DNA from: Cnuella takakiae
Lineage (GTDB): Bacteria; Bacteroidota; Bacteroidia; Chitinophagales; Chitinophagaceae
Direction: 5' to 3'
DNA length: 64,000 bases
Assembly: GCF_001953305.1 (NCBI RefSeq)
Contig: NZ_MTFE01000010.1
Coordinates: 114,075 to 178,074 of the forward strand
Part shown: positions 54,998 through 63,582 of the stretch, in pieces
Numbering within the stretch: position 1 is the first letter of the stretch
Layout: each line of letters starts with the position of its first letter
Position numbers and translations under genes: made by a program
The notes under the pieces: generated by a model
Databases searched by the model: none
The model's input: only the letters and a program-made list of their open reading frames with translations
What the model was told of the DNA's origin: nothing

Positions 54998-56134
54998 CTA
55001 CTTATCCAGCAACCGGTACAACTCCGTTGCCGCCAGCAGGTAGGCGCCCACGCCAAAGTTGGAGGTGCTTTGCTGGTTCACCACCTGCCCGGGAATGGCC
55101 CTTTCGCCAATGGGCTGCACATAGCCCACCCGGCCATCGGGCTGGAGGGCTGTTGTGGAAAGGTAGTTCCAGCTGCGCTGCACTACGGGCAGGTATGTTT
55201 TTTTATCGAGGTAGCCATTGTTGATACCCCACAAAAAGCCATAGGTAAAGAACGCCGTACCACTGGTTTCGGGGCCGGGTGCATGTTCGGAATCGAGCAT
55301 GCTGCGGGTCCAGTAGCCTTCGGGGCGCTGCGCTTGCATGATGGCCAGCGCCATACGCCGGTAACGGCTTTCAAACAGCGGGCGCTGCGGCGCATCTTTG
55401 GGCAGGTCCTGCAGCACCTTGGCCAATCCGGCAAATACCCATCCATCGCCGCGTGCCCAGAAATCCTTCCCGCCATTAGCGCTCTTGTGTTTGGGATAAA
55501 GGTATTTGGCATCGCGGTAAAACAGGCCTGCGGCACTGTCGTACATAATGCTTTCCGCGTAGCGGTAATATGCTTCCAGCTTCTGGAGGTACTGCGCGTT
55601 GCCGGTGACGGTATACAGCTTCGTCATTACGGGCATCACCATGTAAAGGCCATCGGCCCACCACCAGTAGTCGTTGCGTTCCGTGCTCATCTGGTATTCC
55701 ATCACCTCGAGGGCACGGGCAATTTTCCTGGGGTCTTTATCCAGTTGGTATAGGTCGGCATAGGTTTGAAAACAAATCTGCCAGTCGCCAAACAACACGT
55801 AGTCATCCTTTTCGCCATAGGTCAGCTTCCACTCTTCTTTCTTATCCGATTTGGCGCCTTTCCACTCGTTGTGCACCGCCCAGTCTTCTGAGTATTTGCG
55901 GTAAGCTTCATTGCGGGTGAGTGCGTAGGCCGCCATGTTACCGGTATGATAGGCGGCATGATCCCAGAAGGCACGCTGCTGTGGTGCATTGTTGGCCTGC
56001 CAGTACCCGTTCACCTTGTTGATGATGGCGAGCACGGAATCTTTACGGGAACCAAAATTCTTGCTACCCTTTGTAGCGGCACAGGAACTTAACACCAGTA
56101 ACAACAGTCCTGTAAATAATCGAAGTCTATTCAT
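54998..56134 (-). CDS. GH105/GH88 unsaturated uronyl hydrolase
   Basis: This 378-residue (alpha/alpha)6-barrel enzyme removes the unsaturated uronic acid left by polysaccharide lyases. Family features are FWDHAAYHTGNMAAY, DDYVLFGDWQICFQTY and ERNDYWWWADGLYM. The N-terminus has a lipobox, LVLSSCAAT, so it is probably a lipoprotein. It lies 15 nt downstream of the BNR_4 lyase-like gene, a strong hint that it acts on that protein's product. Confidence 0.9.
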   Translation of the reverse strand: MNRLRLFTGLLLLVLSSCAATKGSKNFGSRKDSVLAIINKVNGYWQANNAPQQRAFWDHAAYHTGNMAAYALTRNEAYRKYSEDWAVHNEWKGAKSDKKEEWKLTYGEKDDYVLFGDWQICFQTYADLYQLDKDPRKIARALEVMEYQMSTERNDYWWWADGLYMVMPVMTKLYTVTGNAQYLQKLEAYYRYAESIMYDSAAGLFYRDAKYLYPKHKSANGGKDFWARGDGWVFAGLAKVLQDLPKDAPQRPLFESRYRRMALAIMQAQRPEGYWTRSMLDSEHAPGPETSGTAFFTYGFLWGINNGYLDKKTYLPVVQRSWNYLSTTALQPDGRVGYVQPIGERAIPGQVVNQQSTSNFGVGAYLLAATELYRLLDK

Positions 56135-56149
56135 GGCAAAACAATTTCC

Positions 56150-57511
56150 TTATTTGCGTACGCGGTATTCCAGCACCTGCACCATCTGCGGTTTCATCGT
56201 ACCCACGCCTTCGCCGTCCACCTGTATGGCGGGTTGCATAAAGAGGTGGAGTAACCTTTTTTCTTTCCACAATTCGGTATCGTACGATGGTTCCCAGTTG
56301 CCTACAGCATCGGTAGCCAGGTCCCTGATCTTCCATTTTTTTTGCCTAAGATTTTTATTCACTGCAATGGATATACGGCTGCCGCGTTCGGCATCGCGAA
56401 ACACGAGGCCCGCCGCCCATTTGCTACCCCTGCGCCAGGCAATGATCTGCGGACGGGCAATGGGAATGGCCTTGCTACCCGCACCACTGAGGCTAAAAGG
56501 CAGGGCACGGAAACCCAGGTTCTGCATTTGCCAAACGCCCTCCCTGCTGAACACCATGCGGTATTGCGGTACGGAGCTGGTGCTGTCCCGCCAGTAGGTG
56601 GCAATATAAGGCTGGCCCTTTTCATCGGCAAACATGGAAGTCTGGTTGATCAGTTCGCTTTGTTGCGGGATGCGCCATGCATACTCGGCACTTGCTGCGG
56701 TAATGGGTAACCGGTAAGCTTGGCCATCCGAACGCTCCCAACTGATGCCACCATCGGTGGAGCGGGCATAACAGAGGTCGTGGTTGGAAGCCACATCGGG
56801 GCTTTCGCGCCATACCCAGGAGAGGTGTATGGTACCGCGACTGTCTACGCATGCCTGCCAGTAGGGGTTGCGTTTGCCTTCACCGCTAATGAGGTTGTGC
56901 TGCACCTGTTGCCAGCGGCCCGTTTGCAGGTCGTAGCGGTTCATCACCAGGTTGCCATTGCCCGAGCCGCCATCGCGGTACAGGAAGAGGAGATCGCCCT
57001 GGGGCAGGCGGTAAAATTCGGGGTATGATACCTTGGCCTCGCTGGTGCCGGTCATGGGTTGGGGTTGCTCAAATTGGAGGGCGCCAGGGGCAATGCTCCG
57101 GGTATAGTGCAAGGGGTTGTTGTGGTGATCCCAGGCCATGTGCAGGTAGCCCGCACCATCGGTCATGATGGAAATGATGTTGTGGGCATCGCGGGTATTG
57201 CCTTTGAAAGGGGTTTGCACCACCTGCCACTGCTGGCCGCCGATGCGGCGCTTGCCTACCACCACATAACTATCGGGGTTGTAAAAAGCGATGTACTGGG
57301 TATCCTTATAGGAAGCGAGTGCGTTTTTGCGAAAGACGGTAACATTTACGGTATTGGCGCTCCAGCCTTCGGCAACGGGTACCAGCCGGACCTTTTGTGC
57401 GCCTGTGGAAATAACCATTGCCAGCAGCAGGACGCAAAAACATAGTTGTTTGCGGGCAGGGCTATGCTGCCGCTTTGATGTGGAAAGGCTGCCAAAGCAA
57501 TCGGTAATCAT
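56150..57511 (-). CDS. BNR_4 beta-propeller protein, candidate polysaccharide lyase
   Basis: This 453-residue exported protein starts at ATG 57511; a TTG start at 57550 is in frame. The signal peptide is KQLCFCVLLLAMVISTGAQ after a longish n-region. The seven-bladed BNR_4 propeller includes AWDHHNNPLHYTRS and HLSWVWRESPDVASNHD, stretches shared with ulvan lyases of PL24/PL25 and rhamnose-glucuronate lyases of PL27. A lyase that leaves unsaturated glucuronate would fit the GH105 gene 15 nt downstream. The exact PL family cannot be set from sequence reading alone. Confidence 0.8.
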   Translation of the reverse strand: MITDCFGSLSTSKRQHSPARKQLCFCVLLLAMVISTGAQKVRLVPVAEGWSANTVNVTVFRKNALASYKDTQYIAFYNPDSYVVVGKRRIGGQQWQVVQTPFKGNTRDAHNIISIMTDGAGYLHMAWDHHNNPLHYTRSIAPGALQFEQPQPMTGTSEAKVSYPEFYRLPQGDLLFLYRDGGSGNGNLVMNRYDLQTGRWQQVQHNLISGEGKRNPYWQACVDSRGTIHLSWVWRESPDVASNHDLCYARSTDGGISWERSDGQAYRLPITAASAEYAWRIPQQSELINQTSMFADEKGQPYIATYWRDSTSSVPQYRMVFSREGVWQMQNLGFRALPFSLSGAGSKAIPIARPQIIAWRRGSKWAAGLVFRDAERGSRISIAVNKNLRQKKWKIRDLATDAVGNWEPSYDTELWKEKRLLHLFMQPAIQVDGEGVGTMKPQMVQVLEYRVRK

Positions 57512-57888
57512 CCAGGTAGGTTGCAATAAAAAACGGGTTGATCCCGGCAAACATAAGCCGCAATCCAGTTTTGCTGCCGCTTTATTACCGGCAAAAAATA
57601 TTGGAACCCAAGGAAATGGAAAGCCTTCTTTTAGAAATGATCAAGAAAGGTGCTGGCGCAATAGCGGTGCAAGGCGGCATTGCTTGAAAAAGAACTTTCA
57701 ACTTTTACAGTTTATTGGTAAAAAAGTAAGCATGTTTGCCGTTAATGGTATGGGCTTTGACTTATAATATATAATCTATGAATAACCAACCTAATCCAAT
57801 TGTTGAACAAGAAATTGGGCCGTTGAAAAACCAATAATCCGAAACTTGAAAACATGCCCGGATAAAGTATGCTACTTTACCCAGATAT

Positions 57889-57917
57889 AATCCCCTTCCA
57901 TTCAGAAGGGGATTTTT
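57889..57917 (+). terminator. Orphan + strand terminator 1
   Basis: AATCCCCTTC (57889-57898) pairs perfectly with 57905-57914, has a 6-nt loop and is followed by T (57913-57917). No + strand gene is known upstream within 5 kb. Confidence 0.7.
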
Positions 57918-58210
57918 CTATAGCAAAACCCTTAAGTAGTTCTACTAAGTTGTTGATTTTCAAACTTTTTGAGCTACTCACCACCCGCTAAAAACGGCCT
58001 TTTACCTAAAATTGTTGCGGTTTGACCGAATGCATTAATACGCCTTTTAATATTGGGGCAATTTTGTTCCCGGAAGGCAGGCGGATCAGCGCCGGAACTT
58101 CCATCCAGTTTCCAATGAAAAGGCCGCAACCCAACCCGTTTTTTCCCGTATCCTTTTGAAGACCAGCCCAGGCCGGTTCACATGAAAACACAAGCTCATT
58201 GGAGCTGAGA

Positions 58211-58242
58211 AATCCCTTCCTCACCGAAGGGATTATTTTTTC
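58211..58242 (+). terminator. Orphan + strand terminator 2
   Basis: AATCCCTTC (58211-58219) pairs with 58226-58234 and is followed by seven T (58236-58242). The stem is almost the same as that of terminator 1, 0.3 kb upstream. Confidence 0.7.
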
Positions 58243-58264
58243 CAAGAACTGCTGTTCGCCGCCC

Positions 58265-58843
58265 TTATTTACTGGTATGCCTGAAAAAATACAAGGGGTA
58301 TCCAAACCGGTCGGTATGGTGGTAATTGTGAAAGCCCATCTTTTGGTAAAAAGGCAGGTTGCGTGGGGTGGAAGTTTCCAGGTAGATGTTCCGCCCTTGC
58401 CGGGCGCACCAGGTAATCAGGGCCTCCACCAGGGCGCTTCCACAACCCTGGCCCTGTCGGGCAGGTTCCACCCCAATAAACCACAGGTAGGCAAATGCCT
58501 CGCCCGGATGCTGGCTTTTGATATAAGCTTCCCGCTGCAGCACTTTACGTATGTTCCGGACACCGATGGATTTTACTGCCAGCTGCAGGTCCAGCAAAAC
58601 CGATTGCAGGCTGGTCTTTTTCCTATCGGGGAAAAGCAGCAGGGCACAGGCATCCCTTTGCTCCGACCACAGTACGGCACCATACCGGAAGCAAAGCTCG
58701 AAGGAATAGTCCATCAGGGCCTGTATCCGCAACAACCTGCGTTCATCCTGCTGAATGATGTAGTTAACGCTTTGGTTGTCGTGAAACGCTTTGGAAAGCA
58801 ATGCCACAACGGCTGTTTTGTCCTGCAGTATGGCTCTGGTCAT
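58265..58843 (-). CDS. GNAT-family N-acetyltransferase
   Basis: This 192-residue acetyltransferase starts at ATG 58843; upstream in-frame codons run into a repeat. The acetyl-CoA loop is seen in ARQGQGCGSALVEAL, preceded by AYLWFIGVEP and followed by LETSTPRNLPFYQKMGF. It is cytoplasmic and the substrate is unknown. Confidence 0.85.
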   Translation of the reverse strand: MTRAILQDKTAVVALLSKAFHDNQSVNYIIQQDERRLLRIQALMDYSFELCFRYGAVLWSEQRDACALLLFPDRKKTSLQSVLLDLQLAVKSIGVRNIRKVLQREAYIKSQHPGEAFAYLWFIGVEPARQGQGCGSALVEALITWCARQGRNIYLETSTPRNLPFYQKMGFHNYHHTDRFGYPLYFFRHTSK

Positions 58844-58992
58844 GGTTGAAGTATGCACCCTTGTGATGGCTAAAGATACAAGTGCATAGACCACAGACAA
58901 CGGACGACAGACCACAACGGGTTTTACACACTTAAGCCATTCCATTTTTCCAACGAGCAAACAACAGCAAACAGCAGGGTAGTTGATACAAA

Positions 58993-59040
58993 AATGCTGG
59001 CCCCTGCATACCCAACAATGGAAATACAGGAGTCAGCATT
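58993..59040 (-). terminator. Terminator of the DinB gene
   Basis: AATGCTGGCCCCTG (58993-59006) pairs with 59027-59040 with two mismatches, and five T follow on the - strand. It lies 21 nt downstream of the DinB stop. Confidence 0.6.
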
Positions 59041-59061
59041 TAAAAAGAAGCTTAGTGGTGT

Positions 59062-59580
59062 TTACGCTGCCGCCGCTTCCATCGCCGCAAATTCATTCTC
59101 ATCGGCGCTGGGACCATAACTGCCGGGGATGGGAATATCCAACAGGCGCAGGTACACACCCAGTTGTGCCCGGTGGTGGATCTGCTGGCTCAGCGAGGTG
59201 CGGATCATTTCCATCTTGAGGTCGGTCCAGTAAACAATGTCGCCGTTGCGCAAGGTCCAGGGCAGTTGCATTTGCGCCTCGTTTTCGGGCACCAGCATCG
59301 AAAGGCCTTCCTGGTAGCGTTGTTCGAAATAAGCCATCATATCCTCGCTGTCCTTGATTTCGGGTTGAACATAAGCATTTTCGAAGTCCAGTTCCTCGGT
59401 GGTGAGCACCAGGTGGATCCAGCCGGGCAAATCGGCAAGGTGCTTTACCAGTTCTTTCATCACCATGCTGCGGGGATGGGGTTTAAAACCGAAATCGTCT
59501 TCTTTTACCAGGGCCAGAAACTTGCGGGTGATGGCGCCTTCTTCCTCGTACTGCTTTTTGAAAAATTCGATCAGTGTCAT
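59062..59580 (-). CDS. DinB-family protein
   Basis: This 172-residue four-helix-bundle protein of the DinB/YfiT type starts at ATG 59580. Metal-binding His candidates are in LVKHLADLP and QQIHHRAQLGVYLR. Members include thiol transferases, but most are uncharacterised. It lies 46 nt after a WYL-domain regulator gene, a frequent pairing in Bacteroidetes, and is probably controlled by it. Confidence 0.87.
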   Translation of the reverse strand: MTLIEFFKKQYEEEGAITRKFLALVKEDDFGFKPHPRSMVMKELVKHLADLPGWIHLVLTTEELDFENAYVQPEIKDSEDMMAYFEQRYQEGLSMLVPENEAQMQLPWTLRNGDIVYWTDLKMEMIRTSLSQQIHHRAQLGVYLRLLDIPIPGSYGPSADENEFAAMEAAAA

Positions 59581-59626
59581 GTTGCTTGGCTTTGTACTAC
59601 AAAGCAACAAAGGGGTAGTGACAGCC

Positions 59627-60595
59627 CTATGTCAGCAGGGTTTCAAAAGGTTCCACTTTTTGTGCAATTTTTTCCAGCAGGGCAGCCACTTCGTCTTTGA
59701 GGGCTTGTGGCGATACGATGGTGGCCCGGTCGCCAAACATGAGGTACCAGCGGGCAAAGCCGCAAAAGGAGGCCGTAAGAAAGGTCATGCGCAGCTTTCC
59801 TTCGTGTGGCTCCTCCCGCACAAAACCGTTGTAGTATTTCTGCGTACCCAGGTACTGCGCCGAGTCGGGCTCCACATCCATCACCACCTGTTTGAGGTCG
59901 GCCTGGTGCATGGTGGTATCCAGCAACTGCTGCAAGGGCGGGTGGCTGGGGGTAAAATGATGGTCCGATAACATCAATTGCTCAATCCGATCGGTACGGA
60001 ATACCCGGTAGTCCATACGCATCCGGCAGTAGCCCAGCAGGTACCACTGCCCGCTCTGGTAGTAAATACCAATGGGCTCTACGGAGCGCTGCAGCCTTTC
60101 CCGTTTGCCAATGGAATGGTAGTGCATCTCCAGCACCTTGGTTTGCCCGATGGCATCCAGGATGGTGGAGAGGTGCAGTTCATCGGGCTTCTGGTATTGC
60201 GGATGGGTATAGGGCAGCACGGCAATATGGTTTTCGATCTGCTCCAGCAGGTCTTTTTCAGTCATGCGGAGCACCGCCTTTATTTTGTCCAGCGCCGAAT
60301 GGTACTGCCTTGCCACCTGTTTGTCGGCCATCGAGTGGATCAGCTTGCCCGCGGTGAGCAGGGCCGCCGCCTCTTCGCGGCAGAACTGTACCGGCGGCAG
60401 GCGGTAGCCTTCCATCAGCTGGTAGCCGCTGCCCGCCTCGCCGATCACCGGCACACCGGCGGCTTCCAAGGCCTTTACATCGCGGTACACCGTGCGCAGG
60501 CTGATGCCGAACTTATCGGCAATTTCCTGCGCCTTTATTTTCCGCTTGGTTTGCAGCTGTATCAGGATGGCGTTGAGCCGGTCGATGCGGTTCAT
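59627..60595 (-). CDS. HTH/WYL-domain transcriptional regulator (YafY-like)
   Basis: This 322-residue regulator has an N-terminal DeoR-like winged helix (AQEIADKFGISLRTVYRDVK), a middle segment, and a WYL domain (YHSIGKRERLQRSVEPIGIYY, WYLLGYCRMR, FRTDRI) that binds nucleic acid or small ligands. It probably controls itself and the DinB gene. Confidence 0.9.
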   Translation of the reverse strand: MNRIDRLNAILIQLQTKRKIKAQEIADKFGISLRTVYRDVKALEAAGVPVIGEAGSGYQLMEGYRLPPVQFCREEAAALLTAGKLIHSMADKQVARQYHSALDKIKAVLRMTEKDLLEQIENHIAVLPYTHPQYQKPDELHLSTILDAIGQTKVLEMHYHSIGKRERLQRSVEPIGIYYQSGQWYLLGYCRMRMDYRVFRTDRIEQLMLSDHHFTPSHPPLQQLLDTTMHQADLKQVVMDVEPDSAQYLGTQKYYNGFVREEPHEGKLRMTFLTASFCGFARWYLMFGDRATIVSPQALKDEVAALLEKIAQKVEPFETLLT

Positions 60596-61012
60596 AAATA
60601 ATCAGGTCTTGGTTGAGGGAGATGGAATCAGGCAAAAGTCAAAAGTTACAGGTAAAAAAGGGTACCGCTTGTGTAATAAGGATATAAATGATTGGGTAGG
60701 GCGCTATAACAGCGTATGATGCTGTATTTGTTTGGGCAGGTCCTTTTATCCAGGTATACTCCGAAAGCGGCAGGAGATCCCGGCCTACGCCTGGACGACA
60801 GAACCCGCGAACACTGTCATGCCGAAGCATGTCTGGATCTCCTTGAATCTTTGGAGTACCTGTGTATTAAAGGGGATGCCGAAACAAGTTCGGCATGACA
60901 GAGTTTGAGGAAGCTGTTATACTGAAGCATATCGGCACCTCCCCTATACACAAGCATCCCGCTATTTGCTTTTGCCTTTTCCCTGTTTACCTATCTCGCA
61001 CCATCTTACCCA
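60596..61012. repeat. Gap with TGTCATGCCGAA inverted repeat
   Basis: CTGTCATGCCGAA (60814-60826) pairs with 60889-60901. The right part, 60872-60901, is a perfect inverted copy of 43625-43654 over 30 nt. No gene is present in this 417-nt gap downstream of GH95. Confidence 0.8.
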
Positions 61013-63364
61013 TCACAGCTTTTGCAGCTGCCTACCCAACCGGTAAGTGCCGCCCTTCTCCGTATTTAGCTCCACCACCTGGTTGCCATACCGCAGTTTG
61101 CAGGTACCGCCATTCCGGGACAACAGTTTTACCCCTTTCAGCTTTCCCCCTTCCCAATCGATATCTACCTCAAAGCCACCCCGGGCCACAATGCCGTGGA
61201 TATATCCCTGTTGCCAGGCTTTGGGCATTGCAGGCAGCAGTTCGATCTCCCCCGCATGGCTTTGCAGCAGCATTTCGGAAATGCCCGCCGTTGCGCCAAA
61301 ATTGCCATCGATCTGGAAGGGCGGGTGGTTGTCGAGCAGGTTGGGCAGGGTAGATTTTTGCAACAGGGCTACCAGGTTCTGGTAGGCGGCATCGCCATCC
61401 TGCAGGCGGGCAAAAAAGTTGACGATCCAGGCACGGCTCCAGCCTGTATGGCCGCCGCCATTGGCCAGGCGGTGGTCGATGGTTTTGCGGGCAGCTGCCA
61501 GTAACTCAGGTGTTTGGCGGTTGATCTCGTTGCCGGGATGCAGCCCATAGAGATGCGAGATGTGCCGGTGGCCAGGTTCTGGTTCTTTGAATTCTTCAGT
61601 CCATTCCATGATGCGGCCATCACTGCCTATTTTGGTGGGTGCCAGGCGGGCAGAAGTTTGCTCCAGTTGTTTTTGAAAAGCCTTATCCATATTGAGCACC
61701 CGGGCGGCCGCCAAAGTATTGCCCAGCAGCTCGCGGATGATCATATGGTCCATGGTAGGGCCCATCACCATGGTGGCCACGGAGCCATCGGGAGCGGTAA
61801 AAGTATTCTCCGGCGAAATGGACGGGCCCGATACCAGGTGCCCCGTTGCCGGGTTCGGGGTAAGCCAGGCCATACAAAATTCTGCCGCTTCCTTCAGGGC
61901 AGGATAGGCCTGCTTTGCCAGGTAGTCCTTATCGGCGGTAAACTGGTAGTGCTCCCACAGGTGGCGGGCACTCCAGGCCATTCCCATGGGCCACATCGCC
62001 CACTGGGGCTTGCCATAGGTTTCGGTAAAATGCCAGGCATCGGTGGTAAAATGCGCTACCGTTCCTTTCAACCCGTACATGTCGCGGGCCGTTTTGCGGC
62101 CGTCTGCACGCAGGGCATTCAGGAAGTCCAGAAAGGGCTGGTGCAGCTCCGACAGGTTGGCAACCTCGGCGGGCCAGTAGTTCATCTGGATATTGATGTT
62201 GATGTGGTAGTCGGCATCCCAGGGTGGGTTGAGGCCATCGGCCCAGATGCCCTGCAGGTTGGCAGGCAGCCCGCCCGGCCTCGAGCTGCTGATGAGCAGG
62301 TAGCGGCCAAACTGGTAATACAGCTCCAGCAGCTGCGGGTCTTCGTTGCCCTGCTGCAGGGCGGCAATACGGGCATCCATAGGAAAAAGGGTACTGTTGT
62401 TGGTACCCAGGTCCAGGTCTACCCTCTTGAAATACCGTTGGTAATCCGCTATATGCGCCTGCTTCAGGTCGGCATAGGTTTGTTGTGCGGCGGCCTGCAA
62501 TTCCTGGTCAGCCGTGGCTTGCGGGTCCTTGCCCCAGTAGTCGGTAGCAGCGGTCAGCAACAGGGTCACCGCATCAGCCTTGGTTACCTGCAGTTTACCC
62601 GCCACAGGATTGATGGTGCCTCCTTCGGCGATCACCTGCACCTTCGACACCAGCCGCACCCCTACCCCATTGCCTACATGCTCGCTCAGCGTTATGGTTT
62701 GCCCCGCAACATCAATGGCAGCCTTATTACCCGACCGGCGCATACCCACGCTGAAGTTGAGCGCACCCTTCTTGTCTGCCGTGAGGCGTACCACCAGTGC
62801 CTTTGCCGGTGCACTGGAGAAGATTTCCCGCTGGAAACCCACATTACCCACCCGGTACTGCACCCGGGCAATGGCAGTTTCGAGGTCCAGCTCGCGGCGG
62901 TAGCCCTGCAGCTCGCCGTTGGGTAGCACAAAATCCAGCAGGAGGTCGCCCAGGGTCTGGTAGGAGCTGCCGCTTTTGCGTGGGCCCATCATCTTTTCCT
63001 CGGCCAGCTTCTGCGCTGCTGCATACTGCCCTGCAAACAACAGCTTCCTTACCTGCGGCAGGGCGGCTTTTGCTTCCGGGTGCACAAAATCTTCCGGCCT
63101 GCCCGACCAGATGCTTTCTTCATTCAGCTGTAACCGCTCGGATGCGATACCGCCAAACACCATGGCCCCCAGCCGGCCGTTGCCCACAGGCAGTGCTTCG
63201 TTCCAGCTGCCGGCAGGATGCTGGTACCAGAGTTCCAGGTCTTTACCGGTTTGGGCAAAAAGGGTGGTTGCAAAAAGGAACAGAGCGAGGATTGATACAA
63301 GGCTGTTCTTGCGGGGTATCGTACCGGTTCTTTTGAAATACATGGTAAAAGTTCTTTGGTTCAT
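61013..63364 (-). CDS. GH95 alpha-L-fucosidase
   Basis: This 783-residue exported enzyme starts at ATG 63364 or 63343; the signal peptide is SLVSILALFLFATTLFAQ. The N-terminal domain opens with LWYQHPAGSWNEALPVGNG and LQLNEESIWSGRPEDF, diagnostic of GH95. The (alpha/alpha)6 barrel includes NINIQMNYWPAEVANLSELH and TDAWHF. GH95 enzymes release alpha-1,2-linked L-fucose, and some L-galactose, by inversion. The fucose catabolic operon about 16 kb away would use the product. It lies downstream of a GH2 gene on the same strand. Confidence 0.93.
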   Translation of the reverse strand: MNQRTFTMYFKRTGTIPRKNSLVSILALFLFATTLFAQTGKDLELWYQHPAGSWNEALPVGNGRLGAMVFGGIASERLQLNEESIWSGRPEDFVHPEAKAALPQVRKLLFAGQYAAAQKLAEEKMMGPRKSGSSYQTLGDLLLDFVLPNGELQGYRRELDLETAIARVQYRVGNVGFQREIFSSAPAKALVVRLTADKKGALNFSVGMRRSGNKAAIDVAGQTITLSEHVGNGVGVRLVSKVQVIAEGGTINPVAGKLQVTKADAVTLLLTAATDYWGKDPQATADQELQAAAQQTYADLKQAHIADYQRYFKRVDLDLGTNNSTLFPMDARIAALQQGNEDPQLLELYYQFGRYLLISSSRPGGLPANLQGIWADGLNPPWDADYHININIQMNYWPAEVANLSELHQPFLDFLNALRADGRKTARDMYGLKGTVAHFTTDAWHFTETYGKPQWAMWPMGMAWSARHLWEHYQFTADKDYLAKQAYPALKEAAEFCMAWLTPNPATGHLVSGPSISPENTFTAPDGSVATMVMGPTMDHMIIRELLGNTLAAARVLNMDKAFQKQLEQTSARLAPTKIGSDGRIMEWTEEFKEPEPGHRHISHLYGLHPGNEINRQTPELLAAARKTIDHRLANGGGHTGWSRAWIVNFFARLQDGDAAYQNLVALLQKSTLPNLLDNHPPFQIDGNFGATAGISEMLLQSHAGEIELLPAMPKAWQQGYIHGIVARGGFEVDIDWEGGKLKGVKLLSRNGGTCKLRYGNQVVELNTEKGGTYRLGRQLQKL

Positions 63365-63403
63365 TGGGCTGTTAGCGGGTGCCTGAAACTACGGCGGAAT
63401 TTT

Positions 63404-63440
63404 TCACGCAAAGACGCAAAGGAGCAAGGGCGCAAAGAGT
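63404..63440. repeat. CGCAAAG-type repeat, single arm
   Basis: ACGCAAAGACGCAAAGGAGC and a further CGCAAAG copy lie just upstream of GH95. They belong to the family of the elements at 44498 and 47959, but the second arm is missing. Confidence 0.6.
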
Positions 63441-63496
63441 GATGCATATGCTGTGTTACTCCCTGTCGTATGTGCCTCCGTGGTTTATACAAGCAT

Positions 63497-63527
63497 AAAA
63501 AAACGGGCACTGTAGAAACAGACCCGT
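63497..63527 (-). terminator. Terminator of the GH2 gene
   Basis: ACGGG/CCCGT arms with an inner CTG/CAG pair (63503-63512 with 63519-63527) are followed by seven T on the - strand, 56 nt after the GH2 stop. Confidence 0.6.
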
Positions 63528-63582
63528 GTAACGATTGCTTGCCATTTTTCAATACTAAAAGTTTATGCTGTAGTGCAATAAG

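Larger units (their letters stand above)
57512..58264. other. 753-nt gap with two + strand hairpin/T-tracts
   Basis: No protein gene is convincing. On the + strand are tiny frames such as 57778-57837 (MNNQPNPIVEQEIGPLKNQ) and a 7-bp palindrome TAAAGTATGCTACTTTA (57863-57879). Two terminator-like hairpins follow. On the - strand a 99-codon frame (58006-58305) overlaps the GNAT gene and looks accidental. Small RNA genes are possible. Confidence 0.45.

Noticed and set aside
58006..58305. 99-codon - strand frame, possible small secreted peptide
   Set aside because: It overlaps the GNAT 3' end, crosses an orphan terminator, and shows no signal peptide or leader motif.
61514..62926. 470-codon + strand frame antisense to GH95
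   Set aside because: It is a shadow frame; the GH95 signatures on the - strand are unmistakable.
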